In this document: piece by piece, positions 60,901 through 64,000 of the stretch
Position numbering within the stretch: position 1 is the first letter of the stretch
How the letters are laid out: each line of letters starts with the position of its first letter
Assembly: GCA_027886175.1 (NCBI GenBank)
Contig: JAJNNQ010000040.1
Span: forward strand, 23,208,001-23,272,000
DNA length: 64,000 nucleotides
Direction of reading: 5' to 3'
From: Phylloscopus collybita
Lineage: Eukaryota; Chordata; Aves; Passeriformes; Phylloscopidae
Notes under the pieces: generated by a model
Told to the model about the DNA's origin: nothing
Database searches by the model: none
What the model saw: the letters and a program-made list of their open reading frames with translations, nothing else
Program-made: the position numbers and the translations under genes

Positions 60901-63296
60901 CTAGTATGTTTAGATATATGTTCCCTGAATTACAGACTGCTCCAATTGTTCCATTGAAAGTTCAAGAGAATCTAATTGGTGAGATGCAGATACAACTTAA
61001 ACTTTACTGAGGGAAGCCGAGTTTGCTGTATCTGCCCTGAAAAAGGTGGAAGTGCTAATGCAGTTTGATAATTCTGTGTAATGTGCTTTTAAGTGTTGCT
61101 TCCCAAAAGCAGCTGATCCTCAGCCTCAGACGTTGCCTGTGAAGCAACTGTATAAGTTAGAGTGAACAGTTCAGTTAATGGATGCAACAACCTTTGTGTA
61201 GAAACAGTGACAGTGAAATTGATGTGCCTTGTACCAGCAAAGTCATTTTCAGAAGAGGGCAGAAAAATTTTACGTGTGTCAATGTTCACACTATTACTGT
61301 ACCCTTAACCAAGTTGAGAAATTAAGTATAACTGTCTATAAATTGTAATAAAGTGCGTACTTTGGGATTTGGCATTTATTTATGGAGATACTGATATTCT
61401 AAGCTTGAAGGGAAAGCTCACTGAAGAAAGTGTTTGAGGAGGCAAAAATGACAAGAGGTTGCTTTGGCAACACAAAACCCGGTTTCAAATATGCTTGTTC
61501 CAGATATTCCTGGATTGTCTGTCTGTCATCGTCATTCCACGGGCACAGGGACAGAAGACCCTGATCTCATAAACTGGCTGAGAGTTCATGGAGCTGATGA
61601 AGCCACGATAAACAAGGTAGCAGTGATCCTATTCACTCCCTGGCACAGTTGCAGTACTGTTTTGTAACTCACTTTAAAAAAATACCAAACCTTTTTAATT
61701 ACTTCAGCACATTTTGAGAGATTAATTTGCTTTCAGATGATAGGAAAAGGCCATGAATGTGAAGGCCTTCCTAAATATACAGTACCACTAATAGCTCCTA
61801 AATCTGATTATGAATAAAGCAATAAAATATCCTGGCAAACAGACACGCTTGGGTTTTCAGTGTCTTTACACACTGCAGCATTCCTGCTGATACAGGATAC
61901 ATGGATACAGGATACATGTTCACCCTTAGCTAACTGTGCCATAGTGAAATATCCTGAAGTAGATCAGTCTGCTCTGCAGCAAATTATGTAACTTTAGAGG
62001 TGTTGAGGATTTCAGCTAATTTAGGAATACCTGCATGTAGTTATCACTCCTACAGATCAGACCAAAGGTTCCTCCAAGTTCAATTACATCAAATTTAGAT
62101 GCCATTTTTGAAAAGGTAGGTCTTAGCTGTTTTCATTTCCTCATGGGTTAAATGTGGTATTCCTTCTGGTCTAATTTGTGTTCAGTGAAGCCTGTGATTC
62201 TGAGATACCAGTGGTAACAATAGAAATGCCAGTTGACAAAGGTTTTGAGTAGCTGTAAAAGCATTACATCTTTCAAGTTGTGCCTGGTATGCTGATGCAG
62301 AGTATGTAAAGTGTAAGTAGTTTCACTGTATTTGTAGAAACAATGTTTTTCCGTTACATGTACCACATTTCAGCCTAATTCTAGGTTTCTAGTTTTAAGG
62401 GCAGATTATTCTAGGAAGATGAGCTTAGGAATTAAAATAATATTTCTAACAAAATGTTCATTTAAATTTCTTTCTGCAGTTCTTGGCTGAAGACTATACC
62501 TTAACGGATGTTCTCTGCTATGTTACACGAGATGATCTGAAATGTTTGAGACTGAGGTAATGATTCACAGTTAAATGGAACTGTGCTTCGTAAGAAGAAA
62601 AATTAACTGATACTAAATCTCTATTTATTGCGTTGTGTACTAATAATTTAAAATAAGTAAAACTTTTCAGTATGTCTTTGTATGCTGATACATTTCTGCC
62701 AAACAGCTGATACTGTTTAAATCTTAAAATCAGCTTTTTTTATTGAAGGCGAAATTCTAAGGTAAAGCGTTTACCTTATTACTGGAGACACTGGATATCC
62801 CATTATAGCCTTGCTTTTATTTAAAAAAAGTAGAGCTAGAAGAACTTTCAGTAGTTTATTATCATCAACAAACTTCAGAAATTATTCATGGACTGTAAGT
62901 AACACTACATTTCACCTAATCATGCCAGGTGTATAGGTCACCAACTTGCATTCATGTTGGAAGTCAGATGTGGGTTATGCAAGTCCTTTGGACCAGAAGT
63001 CTGAATTCCAGACAGCAGGCATCTGCCAAGTGGAAAGATTGCCCTCTCCTGTAATCAGAAAAGGACTCTGTTCTCTGTTTTAGTAATGCATGTTGAATTT
63101 CACCTTTGTTCAGCCTTCCCACTGAATATCATTGATCAAAACCAGAGCAAGAAAATCAGAAAGCACCTCAATTGGAAGGCTTTCAGACTAGAGAGTATCC
63201 TTGTACCTGAGTGTCTTTATGATTTTTCTTTACAGGGGCGGAATGCTGTGCACACTCTGGAAGGCTATCACTGACTTTCGAGAGAAGCACACCTGA
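6767..63296 (+). CDS. MAP3K5: MAP3K5 / ASK1 kinase, 27 exons, 5' partial
   Basis: Apoptosis signal-regulating kinase 1 is a cytosolic Ser/Thr MAP kinase kinase kinase. It is activated by oxidative stress, ER stress and TNF, and phosphorylates MKK4/7 and MKK3/6 to switch on JNK and p38; thioredoxin and 14-3-3 hold it inactive (family knowledge). Seen here: 27 exons, 3510 coding nt, 1169 codons plus TGA, with every junction GT/AG and in frame. Order of parts by window residue: end of thioredoxin-binding domain (1-64), TPR-rich regulatory region and PH-like domain (about 65-468), kinase domain (about 475-735), 14-3-3 motif at Ser762, coiled coil (about 1049-1083), SAM-like C-terminus (about 1100-1165). 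Catalytic landmarks are Lys505, Met550, Asp599, Asp618, Thr634. Near-collinearity with remembered human ASK1 (offset 204-205) favours MAP3K5 over the paralogues MAP3K6 and MAP3K15. The start codon and about 205 residues lie upstream of the window. No frameshift or premature stop was found. Confidence 0.97.
7205..7373 (+). CDS. MAP3K5: MAP3K5 exon W2 (residues 65-121)
   Basis: The acceptor is ctctccag ending at 7204 and the donor gtagga follows 7373. The first base completes a split Ser codon, so the protein reads [10 protein letters not shown] as in mammals. It encodes the opening helices of the TPR-like central regulatory region ([20 protein letters not shown], then [18 protein letters not shown]). 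It ends in phase 0. A second cag four bases inside the exon would shift frame if used. Confidence 0.95.
7374..8303 (+). other. MAP3K5: Intron after exon W2
   Basis: AT-rich intron of 930 bp, phase 0. I see no repeat element, exon or RNA gene in it. The 244-bp intron before exon W2 (6961-7204) is likewise plain. Confidence 0.7.
8304..8410 (+). CDS. MAP3K5: MAP3K5 exon W3 (residues 122-156)
   Basis: The acceptor is ttttggaag ending at 8303 (AAG rather than the commoner CAG) and the donor gtaaga follows 8410. It encodes [18 protein letters not shown] and the [15 protein letters not shown] helix of the TPR region. It ends with AG of a split Arg codon. Confidence 0.95.
8411..10827 (+). other. MAP3K5: Intron after exon W3
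   Basis: Phase-2 intron. It contains an open frame at 8961-9408 flanked by an acceptor-like and a donor-like sequence (see findings) and an A-rich block at 9252-9298. No recognised mobile element. Confidence 0.65.
10828..10998 (+). CDS. MAP3K5: MAP3K5 exon W4 (residues 157-213)
   Basis: The acceptor is tttcaacag ending at 10827 and the donor gtgagt follows 10998. The in-frame translation contains [19 protein letters not shown] and [19 protein letters not shown] helices of the regulatory region. The exon begins with one base of a split Arg codon and ends with TG of a split Trp codon. A longer open frame crossing this exon is in a different phase and is not coding. Confidence 0.95.
10999..14925 (+). 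other. MAP3K5: Intron after exon W4
   Basis: Phase-2 intron. It contains a T/G-rich tract at about 13424-13522 and short A runs. I recognise no transposable element or gene in the remaining AT-rich sequence. Confidence 0.65.
13424..13522 (+). repeat. T/G-rich low-complexity tract
   Basis: About 100 bp composed almost only of T and G on the + strand (blocks such as ggttttttgttagtttggtt). It is a smaller relative in composition of the tract before exon W12. Open frames through it are low complexity. Confidence 0.7.
14926..15038 (+). CDS. MAP3K5: MAP3K5 exon W5 (residues 214-251)
   Basis: The acceptor is tttttccag ending at 14925 and the donor gtaatt follows 15038. It completes the split Trp and encodes [19 protein letters not shown] and the [18 protein letters not shown] helix of the TPR region. 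It ends with the first base of a Gly codon. The donor is weaker than consensus at its last positions. Confidence 0.94.
15509..15712 (-). mobile_element. CR1 LINE 3' fragment, antisense
   Basis: On the + strand it starts with tcatagaatcaaagaa, the reverse complement of the CR1 terminal repeat, then runs through a ctagtccaaacccttgctg-like block to ccagtgtctcaccaccctgg, all in the usual CR1 order reversed. Insertion is therefore on the minus strand, opposite to MAP3K5. Short and diverged. Confidence 0.88.
16897..17655 (-). mobile_element. CR1 LINE with ORF2 tail, antisense
   Basis: The + strand begins with tcatagaatcatggaatg (reversed CR1 terminus) and continues about 750 bp. On the minus strand a 139-codon open frame (17511-17092) includes [20 protein letters not shown] and [15 protein letters not shown], which resemble the degraded C-terminal end of CR1 ORF2. 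It is 5'-truncated and inactive. This is the longest minus-strand CR1 in the window. Confidence 0.88.
19621..19790. repeat. Dispersed repeat, copy 1 (LTR-like)
   Basis: The first 101 bp (19621-19721) match 22049-22149 with about five mismatches and no gap by eye. The sequence after 19721 (gtccaactgaaatgatccac and on to about 19790) is not shared with the other copy here, but resembles the continuation of an avian LTR as I remember it. Family and orientation are not settled. Confidence 0.6.
21273..21432 (+). CDS. MAP3K5: MAP3K5 exon W6 (residues 252-304)
   Basis: The acceptor is tttgctacag ending at 21272 and the donor gtaagg follows 21432. It encodes [20 protein letters not shown], then [19 protein letters not shown] and [14 protein letters not shown], all near identical to the mammalian TPR region. 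It ends with TG of a split Trp codon. It follows the longest intron in the window. Confidence 0.95.
21433..23503 (+). other. MAP3K5: Intron after exon W6
   Basis: Phase-2 intron. It contains copy 2 of the repeat also present at 19621, possibly as part of a longer LTR-like block from about 21841. A T run lies at about 22839-22849. Nothing else recognised. Confidence 0.65.
21841..22149. repeat. Dispersed repeat, copy 2 (LTR-like)
   Basis: 22049-22149 matches 19621-19721 at about 95 percent. The upstream part (from tgttaaggttgttatggcct at 21841, through aaactcaacatctgttatgc) looks like the 5' portion of an avian LTR as I remember it, so this copy may be a 3'-truncated LTR. The 5' limit is uncertain. 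Confidence 0.5.
23504..23657 (+). CDS. MAP3K5: MAP3K5 exon W7 (residues 305-356)
   Basis: The acceptor is tggtctcag ending at 23503 and the donor gtaagt follows 23657. It encodes [19 protein letters not shown] and the strongly conserved [20 protein letters not shown], the end of the TPR region. It ends in phase 0 after RFP. Confidence 0.95.
23658..26160 (+). other. MAP3K5: Intron after exon W7
   Basis: Phase-0 intron. It contains one tRNA/CR1 composite SINE at about 24803-24920. The rest is AT-rich with a short T-rich acceptor region and no other recognised element. Confidence 0.65.
24803..24920 (+). mobile_element. TguSINE1-like SINE (tRNA-Ile head, CR1 tail)
   Basis: The head (24810-24870) aligns by eye with tRNA-Ile: a ggtagttggttggagcatgg block matches the D-arm/anticodon-stem region, then gccaaggtc matches the variable region, and ctgtatgggct the acceptor end, with the T-arm partly deleted. 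The tail (gatccttctgggtcccttcc, then actgttctgtgattgtgtga) is a CR1 3' end with terminal octamers. This tRNA-Ile plus CR1 structure is that of the passerine TguSINE1 family (established knowledge). The copy is diverged. Confidence 0.75.
26161..26268 (+). CDS. MAP3K5: MAP3K5 exon W8 (residues 357-392)
   Basis: The acceptor is tttctgcaag ending at 26160 and the donor gtatgt follows 26268. It is exactly 36 codons, phase 0 to phase 0, encoding [18 protein letters not shown] and [12 protein letters not shown]. This is the start of the PH-like domain that precedes the kinase in ASK proteins (domain name from family knowledge). Skipping it would keep frame. Confidence 0.95.
27121..27215 (-). mobile_element. 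CR1 LINE 3' end, short, antisense
   Basis: It begins ccatagaatcatttaggttg and continues with ggaaaagactttgaagatca and ccaggtccagtcattaacct, the usual reversed CR1 3' end. Only about 95 bp remain. Confidence 0.82.
27695..27800 (-). mobile_element. Possible ancient CR1 fragment
   Basis: The stretch aggaacataggactagaagg followed by a cacccctgctgcagacactc block loosely follows the reversed CR1 3' order. It is too diverged to be sure. Confidence 0.3.
31387..31436 (+). CDS. MAP3K5: MAP3K5 exon W9 (residues 393-408)
   Basis: Short 50-nt exon. The acceptor is gtgttacag ending at 31386 and the donor gtaagt follows 31436. It encodes [16 protein letters not shown], part of the PH-like domain, and ends with AG of a split Ser codon. 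Confidence 0.94.
31437..35417 (+). other. MAP3K5: Intron after exon W9
   Basis: Phase-2 intron of 4 kb. It contains a T20 run at 33720-33739. No transposable element or gene recognised. Confidence 0.65.
35418..35513 (+). CDS. MAP3K5: MAP3K5 exon W10 (residues 409-440)
   Basis: The acceptor is gttctttcag ending at 35417 and the donor gtaggt follows 35513. It completes the split Ser and encodes [20 protein letters not shown] and [11 protein letters not shown] of the PH-like domain. It ends with AG of a split Arg codon. Confidence 0.95.
35514..36868 (+). other. MAP3K5: Intron after exon W10
   Basis: Phase-2 intron, strongly AT-rich, with stretches such as 36655-36760 almost only A and T. Nothing recognised. 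Confidence 0.65.
36869..36950 (+). CDS. MAP3K5: MAP3K5 exon W11 (residues 441-468)
   Basis: The acceptor is ttggtacag ending at 36868 and the donor gtattt follows 36950. It encodes [14 protein letters not shown] followed by an acidic linker, [13 protein letters not shown], leading to the kinase domain. It ends in phase 0. The donor departs from consensus at +4 to +6. Confidence 0.94.
37882..38240. promoter_or_regulatory. Intragenic CpG island
   Basis: I counted about 34 CpG dinucleotides between 37882 and 38206, roughly one per 10 bp, in an otherwise AT-rich, CpG-poor gene body. It contains an ETS-type ccggaag (37960-37966) and a GC box ggcgggg (37944-37950), both common in CpG-island promoters. 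No TATA box was seen. It lies about 0.5-0.8 kb before the first kinase-domain exon. It could be an alternative promoter, an orphan island or a GC-rich insertion; function is inference only. Long open frames across it run into low-complexity sequence and are not believable genes. Confidence 0.6.
38262..38590 (+). repeat. T/G-only low-complexity tract
   Basis: Over 300 bp with almost no A and very little C on the + strand: T runs, G9 at 38318-38326, (TG)9 at 38327-38344, many gttt units, and G10 at 38531-38540. The hydrophobic Phe/Gly/Val reading on + and the Lys/Thr/Pro reading on - are artefacts of this composition. Confidence 0.92.
38688..38714 (+). repeat. (GTT) microsatellite before exon W12
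   Basis: Seven perfect GTT units (38688-38708), then GTC and GTT, ending 10 bp before the acceptor AG of exon W12 (38723-38724). It takes the place where a pyrimidine tract is expected. Confidence 0.92.
38725..38858 (+). CDS. MAP3K5: MAP3K5 exon W12: kinase N-lobe start
   Basis: The acceptor is ggctttgcag ending at 38724 and the donor gtatag follows 38858. It encodes [20 protein letters not shown] and the rest of the glycine loop, then [12 protein letters not shown]. The ATP-binding Lys505 codon is 38833-38835 (human Lys709). The acceptor lacks a long pyrimidine tract: it sits behind a GTT repeat and a T/G tract, with a stronger-looking acceptor 118 bp upstream (see findings). Confidence 0.95.
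38859..42626 (+). other. MAP3K5: Intron after exon W12
   Basis: Phase-2 intron. It contains a sense-oriented CR1 copy with ORF2 remnants at about 40424-41362. The sequence near 42412-42510 is AT-rich with TG/TA alternation. Otherwise nothing recognised. Confidence 0.65.
40424..41362 (+). mobile_element. CR1 LINE with ORF2 (RT) remnants
   Basis: Three broken reading-frame pieces in order match CR1 ORF2: [18 protein letters not shown] and ELNLARDVK (40419-40790), then [12 protein letters not shown] (near 40943-40980), then [20 protein letters not shown] and [19 protein letters not shown] (41084-41284), the reverse transcriptase part. It ends with the CR1 3' UTR (gtctagtgggagatgtccct, ttctgtgatgatgatat). 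Much of RT is missing between 41284 and the tail, and frames are shifted, so it is dead. Orientation is the same as MAP3K5. Confidence 0.88.
42627..42754 (+). CDS. MAP3K5: MAP3K5 exon W13: kinase N-lobe, gatekeeper
   Basis: The acceptor is gcttttcag ending at 42626 and the donor gtaagt follows 42754. It encodes [20 protein letters not shown] with the alpha-C glutamates, then [20 protein letters not shown]. Met550 (human Met754) is the gatekeeper at the hinge. It ends with one base of a Gly codon. Confidence 0.96.
42755..43697 (+). other. MAP3K5: Intron after exon W13
   Basis: Phase-1 intron. Over half is an ERV LTR-like repeat (about 42985-43525). It carries short open frames with no coding support. 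Confidence 0.65.
42985..43525. mobile_element. Avian ERV LTR-like repeat, partial
   Basis: It follows a repeat I remember from bird genomes, with blocks ggctggctcccaggtacccg, agtcagagtagggtaatgag, agggggatggggaatgtggt and ctccttcctcctcaagggga in the usual order. GC content is above the surroundings. No TSD or intact TG/CA ends were identified, so it is treated as a fragment; orientation not settled. No viral gene is present. Confidence 0.6.
43698..43834 (+). CDS. MAP3K5: MAP3K5 exon W14: kinase C-lobe, HRD
   Basis: The acceptor is aaaattatag ending at 43697 and the donor gtaaga follows 43834. It encodes [37 protein letters not shown] and the catalytic loop VHRDIK. The catalytic Asp599 codon is 43826-43828 (human Asp803). 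It ends in phase 0 directly after HRDIK. Confidence 0.96.
43835..45510 (+). other. MAP3K5: Introns flanking exon W15
   Basis: The phase-0 intron (43835-44451) and the phase-1 intron (44558-45510), with exon W15 between them, are AT-rich. I see no repeat or gene in either apart from an A run at about 43986-43998. Confidence 0.6.
44452..44557 (+). CDS. MAP3K5: MAP3K5 exon W15: DFG and activation loop
   Basis: The acceptor is ttttcctcag ending at 44451 and the donor gtatgt follows 44557. It encodes [20 protein letters not shown] and [15 protein letters not shown]. The DFG Asp618 codon is 44500-44502. Thr634 at 44548-44550 matches human Thr838, the activating autophosphorylation site. Confidence 0.96.
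45511..45668 (+). CDS. MAP3K5: MAP3K5 exon W16: kinase C-lobe, APE
   Basis: The acceptor is ttttaaacag ending at 45510 and the donor gtcaga follows 45668, with C at +3 (weaker than consensus). It encodes [20 protein letters not shown] with the APE motif, then [20 protein letters not shown] and [12 protein letters not shown]. It ends in phase 0. Confidence 0.96.
46157..46334 (+). CDS. MAP3K5: MAP3K5 exon W17: end of kinase domain
   Basis: The acceptor is atttgtctcag ending at 46156 and the donor gtaagc follows 46334. It encodes [40 protein letters not shown] and [18 protein letters not shown]. The CFEPDPDKR stretch is the conserved subdomain XI Arg region. A basic tail follows the kinase. It ends with one base of the next codon. 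Confidence 0.96.
47143..47163 (+). CDS. MAP3K5: MAP3K5 exon W18: 21-nt microexon
   Basis: The acceptor is ctttttctcacacag ending at 47142 after a long pyrimidine tract from about 47113, and the donor gtgagt follows 47163. It contributes VLSANTN, matching LSAGSN at the same place in remembered human ASK1, so it is not chance. Both flanking introns are phase 1 and the length is seven codons, so skipping keeps frame. Confidence 0.9.
48249..48426 (+). CDS. MAP3K5: MAP3K5 exon W19: 14-3-3 binding motif
   Basis: The acceptor is atacaaatag ending at 48248 and the donor gtaaag follows 48426. It encodes [40 protein letters not shown] and [24 protein letters not shown] is a mode-1 14-3-3 site; its second Ser (Ser762, codon 48266-48268) equals human Ser966, whose phosphorylation keeps ASK1 inactive (family knowledge). 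It ends with AG of a split Ser codon. Confidence 0.96.
48524..48692 (+). CDS. MAP3K5: MAP3K5 exon W20 (residues 815-871)
   Basis: The acceptor is ctttctttcag ending at 48523 and the donor gtaaat follows 48692. It follows a 97-bp intron, the shortest in the window. It encodes [39 protein letters not shown] and [17 protein letters not shown]. It contains a proline-directed SP site (PPSPEE). Phase 0 at the end. Confidence 0.95.
48693..51495 (+). other. MAP3K5: Intron after exon W20
   Basis: Phase-0 intron of 2.8 kb. No transposable element, exon or RNA gene recognised. Small open frames near 49800-50353 and 51097-51394 lack any protein-like conservation that I can recognise. Confidence 0.6.
51496..51681 (+). 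CDS. MAP3K5: MAP3K5 exon W21 (residues 872-933)
   Basis: The acceptor is cttctggcag ending at 51495 and the donor gtaagt follows 51681. It is 62 codons, phase 0 to phase 0. It encodes [39 protein letters not shown] and [20 protein letters not shown], a helical C-terminal regulatory segment near identical to mammals. Confidence 0.95.
53521..53525. repeat. Target-site duplication, left copy (ggtac)
   Basis: Five bases directly before the LTR, identical to 54035-54039 directly after it. Confidence 0.78.
53526..54034 (-). mobile_element. Solo LTR of an avian ERVL-type retrovirus
   Basis: A 509-bp element with TG at 53526 and CA at 54033-54034, flanked by a perfect 5-bp repeat ggtac (53521-53525 and 54035-54039), as expected for an ERVL-class insertion. 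Read on the minus strand it follows the common avian LTR pattern: tgccctggcttggg, gatggagttaatttc, tgtcaaggctgcctc, and a short purine/pyrimidine-rich end. There is no internal retroviral sequence, so it arose by LTR-LTR recombination (inference). It is antisense to MAP3K5. Confidence 0.82.
54035..54039. repeat. Target-site duplication, right copy (ggtac)
   Basis: Five bases directly after the LTR, identical to 53521-53525 directly before it. Confidence 0.78.
55101..55206 (+). CDS. MAP3K5: MAP3K5 exon W22 (residues 934-968)
   Basis: The acceptor is ctcttactag ending at 55100 and the donor gtgagt follows 55206. It encodes [20 protein letters not shown] and [15 protein letters not shown]. It ends with one base of a Glu codon. 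Confidence 0.95.
55207..57466 (+). other. MAP3K5: Intron after exon W22
   Basis: Phase-1 intron. It contains a small imperfect tandem array of atgctaaa-like 9-10 bp units at 57001-57027 and a C/A-rich stretch at 55506-55550. No mobile element recognised. Confidence 0.6.
57467..57707 (+). CDS. MAP3K5: MAP3K5 exon W23 (residues 969-1048)
   Basis: Longest exon here (241 nt). The acceptor is attttaatag ending at 57466 and the donor gtaagt follows 57707. It encodes [17 protein letters not shown], an acidic stretch IEVEDQDEQ that is probably disordered, then [20 protein letters not shown] and [14 protein letters not shown]. The acidic linker is the part that differs most from the human protein as I remember it. 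Confidence 0.95.
57708..60508 (+). other. MAP3K5: Intron after exon W23
   Basis: Phase-2 intron. An imperfect local duplication (ttctgcc / aacagttat blocks) lies at about 59475-59565. Otherwise AT-rich with nothing recognised. Confidence 0.6.
60509..60621 (+). CDS. MAP3K5: MAP3K5 exon W24: C-terminal coiled coil
   Basis: The acceptor is tacttcacag ending at 60508 and the donor gtaagt follows 60621. It encodes [20 protein letters not shown] and [17 protein letters not shown], with leucines in heptad spacing. This is the C-terminal coiled coil through which ASK proteins form homo- and hetero-oligomers (family knowledge). Confidence 0.95.
61504..61616 (+). CDS. MAP3K5: MAP3K5 exon W25: start of SAM-like region
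   Basis: The acceptor is gcttgttccag ending at 61503 and the donor gtagca follows 61616. It encodes [20 protein letters not shown], a variable linker, then [16 protein letters not shown], the first helices of the SAM-like domain. Phase 0 at the end. The linker matches human only loosely, while the WLRV-GADE block is clear. Confidence 0.92.
61889..61918. repeat. 15-bp perfect tandem duplication
   Basis: The unit gatacaggatacatg occurs twice without mismatch (61889-61903, 61904-61918). Small intronic duplication. Confidence 0.9.
62480..62556 (+). CDS. MAP3K5: MAP3K5 exon W26: SAM-like domain
   Basis: The acceptor is tttctgcag ending at 62479 and the donor gtaatg follows 62556. It encodes [20 protein letters not shown] and KCLRL, near identical to mammalian ASK1. 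It ends with AG of a split Arg codon. Confidence 0.95.
63236..63296 (+). CDS. MAP3K5: MAP3K5 exon W27: C-terminus and stop
   Basis: The acceptor is ctttacag ending at 63235. The coding part encodes [19 protein letters not shown] and the TGA stop at 63294-63296, the end of the SAM-like domain. The human tail, as remembered, ends FRNKQT, so the length agrees. The exon continues as 3' UTR. Confidence 0.95.
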
Positions 63297-63970
63297 CACT
63301 GATACTTTTCTTTGCTTCTCTGCAGAGATGAAAAGATTTCCTTTCAGCCAGAGCTGAAAGGTGTGCTGTCAGAAGGACTGTTGCACTTTAATCCAGTATT
63401 TGTTTACCAATGTTTAAAACACTGCAGCTTCCTGACTGCTCTTACTCCTATAATCCATAAGGAATCTGTAAACAACCTGCAACATTATTTTACTTTAAAT
63501 ATTTTTACATGCAAGTTTTTCAAAAATTTTTAGGAAACATACACACAAAAGTTATAAACTCATGTAATATTGTAGTTAAAGTAAGCAGATGTTAATTTCA
63601 TGACAAACTGATGTAAGATTTCATGTAACAGTACATCACTGGAACAAAACCAAAATGTGACAACAACTTTTCAATTTCTTTGTAATATATCTCAATATTA
63701 TCTGTAGTAGAGCTTCATAATTTCAATCATAATTAGATGTTTTTCTTTTAGTGTGCAAGACCTAAAGGTAATTGTTTTTACCTACTGCCCTACATAGTTT
63801 AATATTGTTTATTTTGGTAATTTAAGTTCTATGGTGCATTTGTTTTAGAGTTGTTTATGTACTACTGAACTGTACCAGTTGTATACACCTGAACCACAGT
63901 AATGTTAGCTTGTTCTAAAGCTATCTCTGACATACACAATTGAAAATAAAAATAACCTAAGACTTACTTT
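63297..63970 (+). other. MAP3K5: MAP3K5 3' UTR (3' end estimated)
   Basis: AT-rich sequence after the TGA stop with no further splice pattern or conserved frame. A canonical polyadenylation hexamer lies near the window edge, so the UTR is about 670 nt if that site is used. The cleavage position is an estimate, 10-30 nt past the hexamer. Downstream GU-rich elements lie outside the window, so a longer UTR is possible. Confidence 0.7.
63945..63950 (+). terminator. MAP3K5: AATAAA polyadenylation signal
   Basis: This is the only canonical AATAAA hexamer I see between the stop codon and the window end, 649 nt after the stop. Confidence 0.65.
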
Positions 63971-64000
63971 TTCCTATATTTTCGGACTTTTAAAATAATA

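Larger units (their letters stand above)
60622..63235 (+). other. MAP3K5: Introns between exons W24 and W27
   Basis: Three introns (60622-61503 phase 1, 61617-62479 phase 0, 62557-63235 phase 2) with no recognised repeat family; the span also includes exons W25 and W26. A perfect 15-bp tandem duplication lies at 61889-61918. Confidence 0.6.

Noticed and set aside
1..64000. CRISPR arrays, operons, bacterial promoters or a novel multi-gene system
   Set aside because: Spliced vertebrate gene with introns and avian retroposons throughout; no regular spacer-repeat array or gene cluster.

Overview
This is vertebrate, almost certainly bird, genomic DNA. It is AT-rich and intron-dominated, with GT/AG splice junctions and several CR1 (chicken repeat 1) LINE fragments on both strands. 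It also carries an avian ERVL-type solo LTR and one element that reads as a tRNA-Ile/CR1 composite SINE of the TguSINE1 kind. As far as I know that SINE is restricted to passerines, so a songbird or close relative is the best guess.

The window holds one gene, MAP3K5 (ASK1, apoptosis signal-regulating kinase 1), on the + strand. I can place 27 coding exons from 6767 to 63296. Their lengths sum to 3510 nt, and all 26 junctions keep frame, giving 1169 codons plus a TGA stop. From remembered human ASK1 (1374 residues), window residue n corresponds to about human n+204, so roughly the first 205 residues (probably three exons) lie upstream. The 3' UTR follows the stop, and an AATAAA signal lies at 63945-63950, near the window edge. 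I found no second gene, RNA gene or CRISPR array. Most other open frames are chance, low complexity or CR1 remnants.

Layout: 1-6766 is intron upstream of the first visible exon, starting with two CR1 3' ends. 6767-36950 encodes the end of the thioredoxin-binding domain and the TPR/PH regulatory region. 36951-38724 is an unusual intron with a CpG-rich island, a nearly pure T/G tract and a GTT repeat just before the first kinase exon. 38725-46334 encodes the Ser/Thr kinase domain; the glycine loop, Lys505, Met550 gatekeeper, HRD Asp599, DFG Asp618 and activation-loop Thr634 are all present. 47143-47163 is a 21-nt microexon, followed at 48249 by the exon with the 14-3-3 motif (Ser762, human Ser966). 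48524-57707 encodes the C-terminal regulatory region, 60509-60621 the coiled coil, and 61504-63296 the SAM-like C-terminus.

The most interesting non-coding features are the CpG island beside the kinase exons, the T/G tract with a competing splice acceptor, the skippable microexon, the TSD-flanked solo LTR at 53526-54034, the SINE at about 24803-24920, and two 101-bp copies of one repeat at 19621 and 22049. I see no novel multi-gene system.
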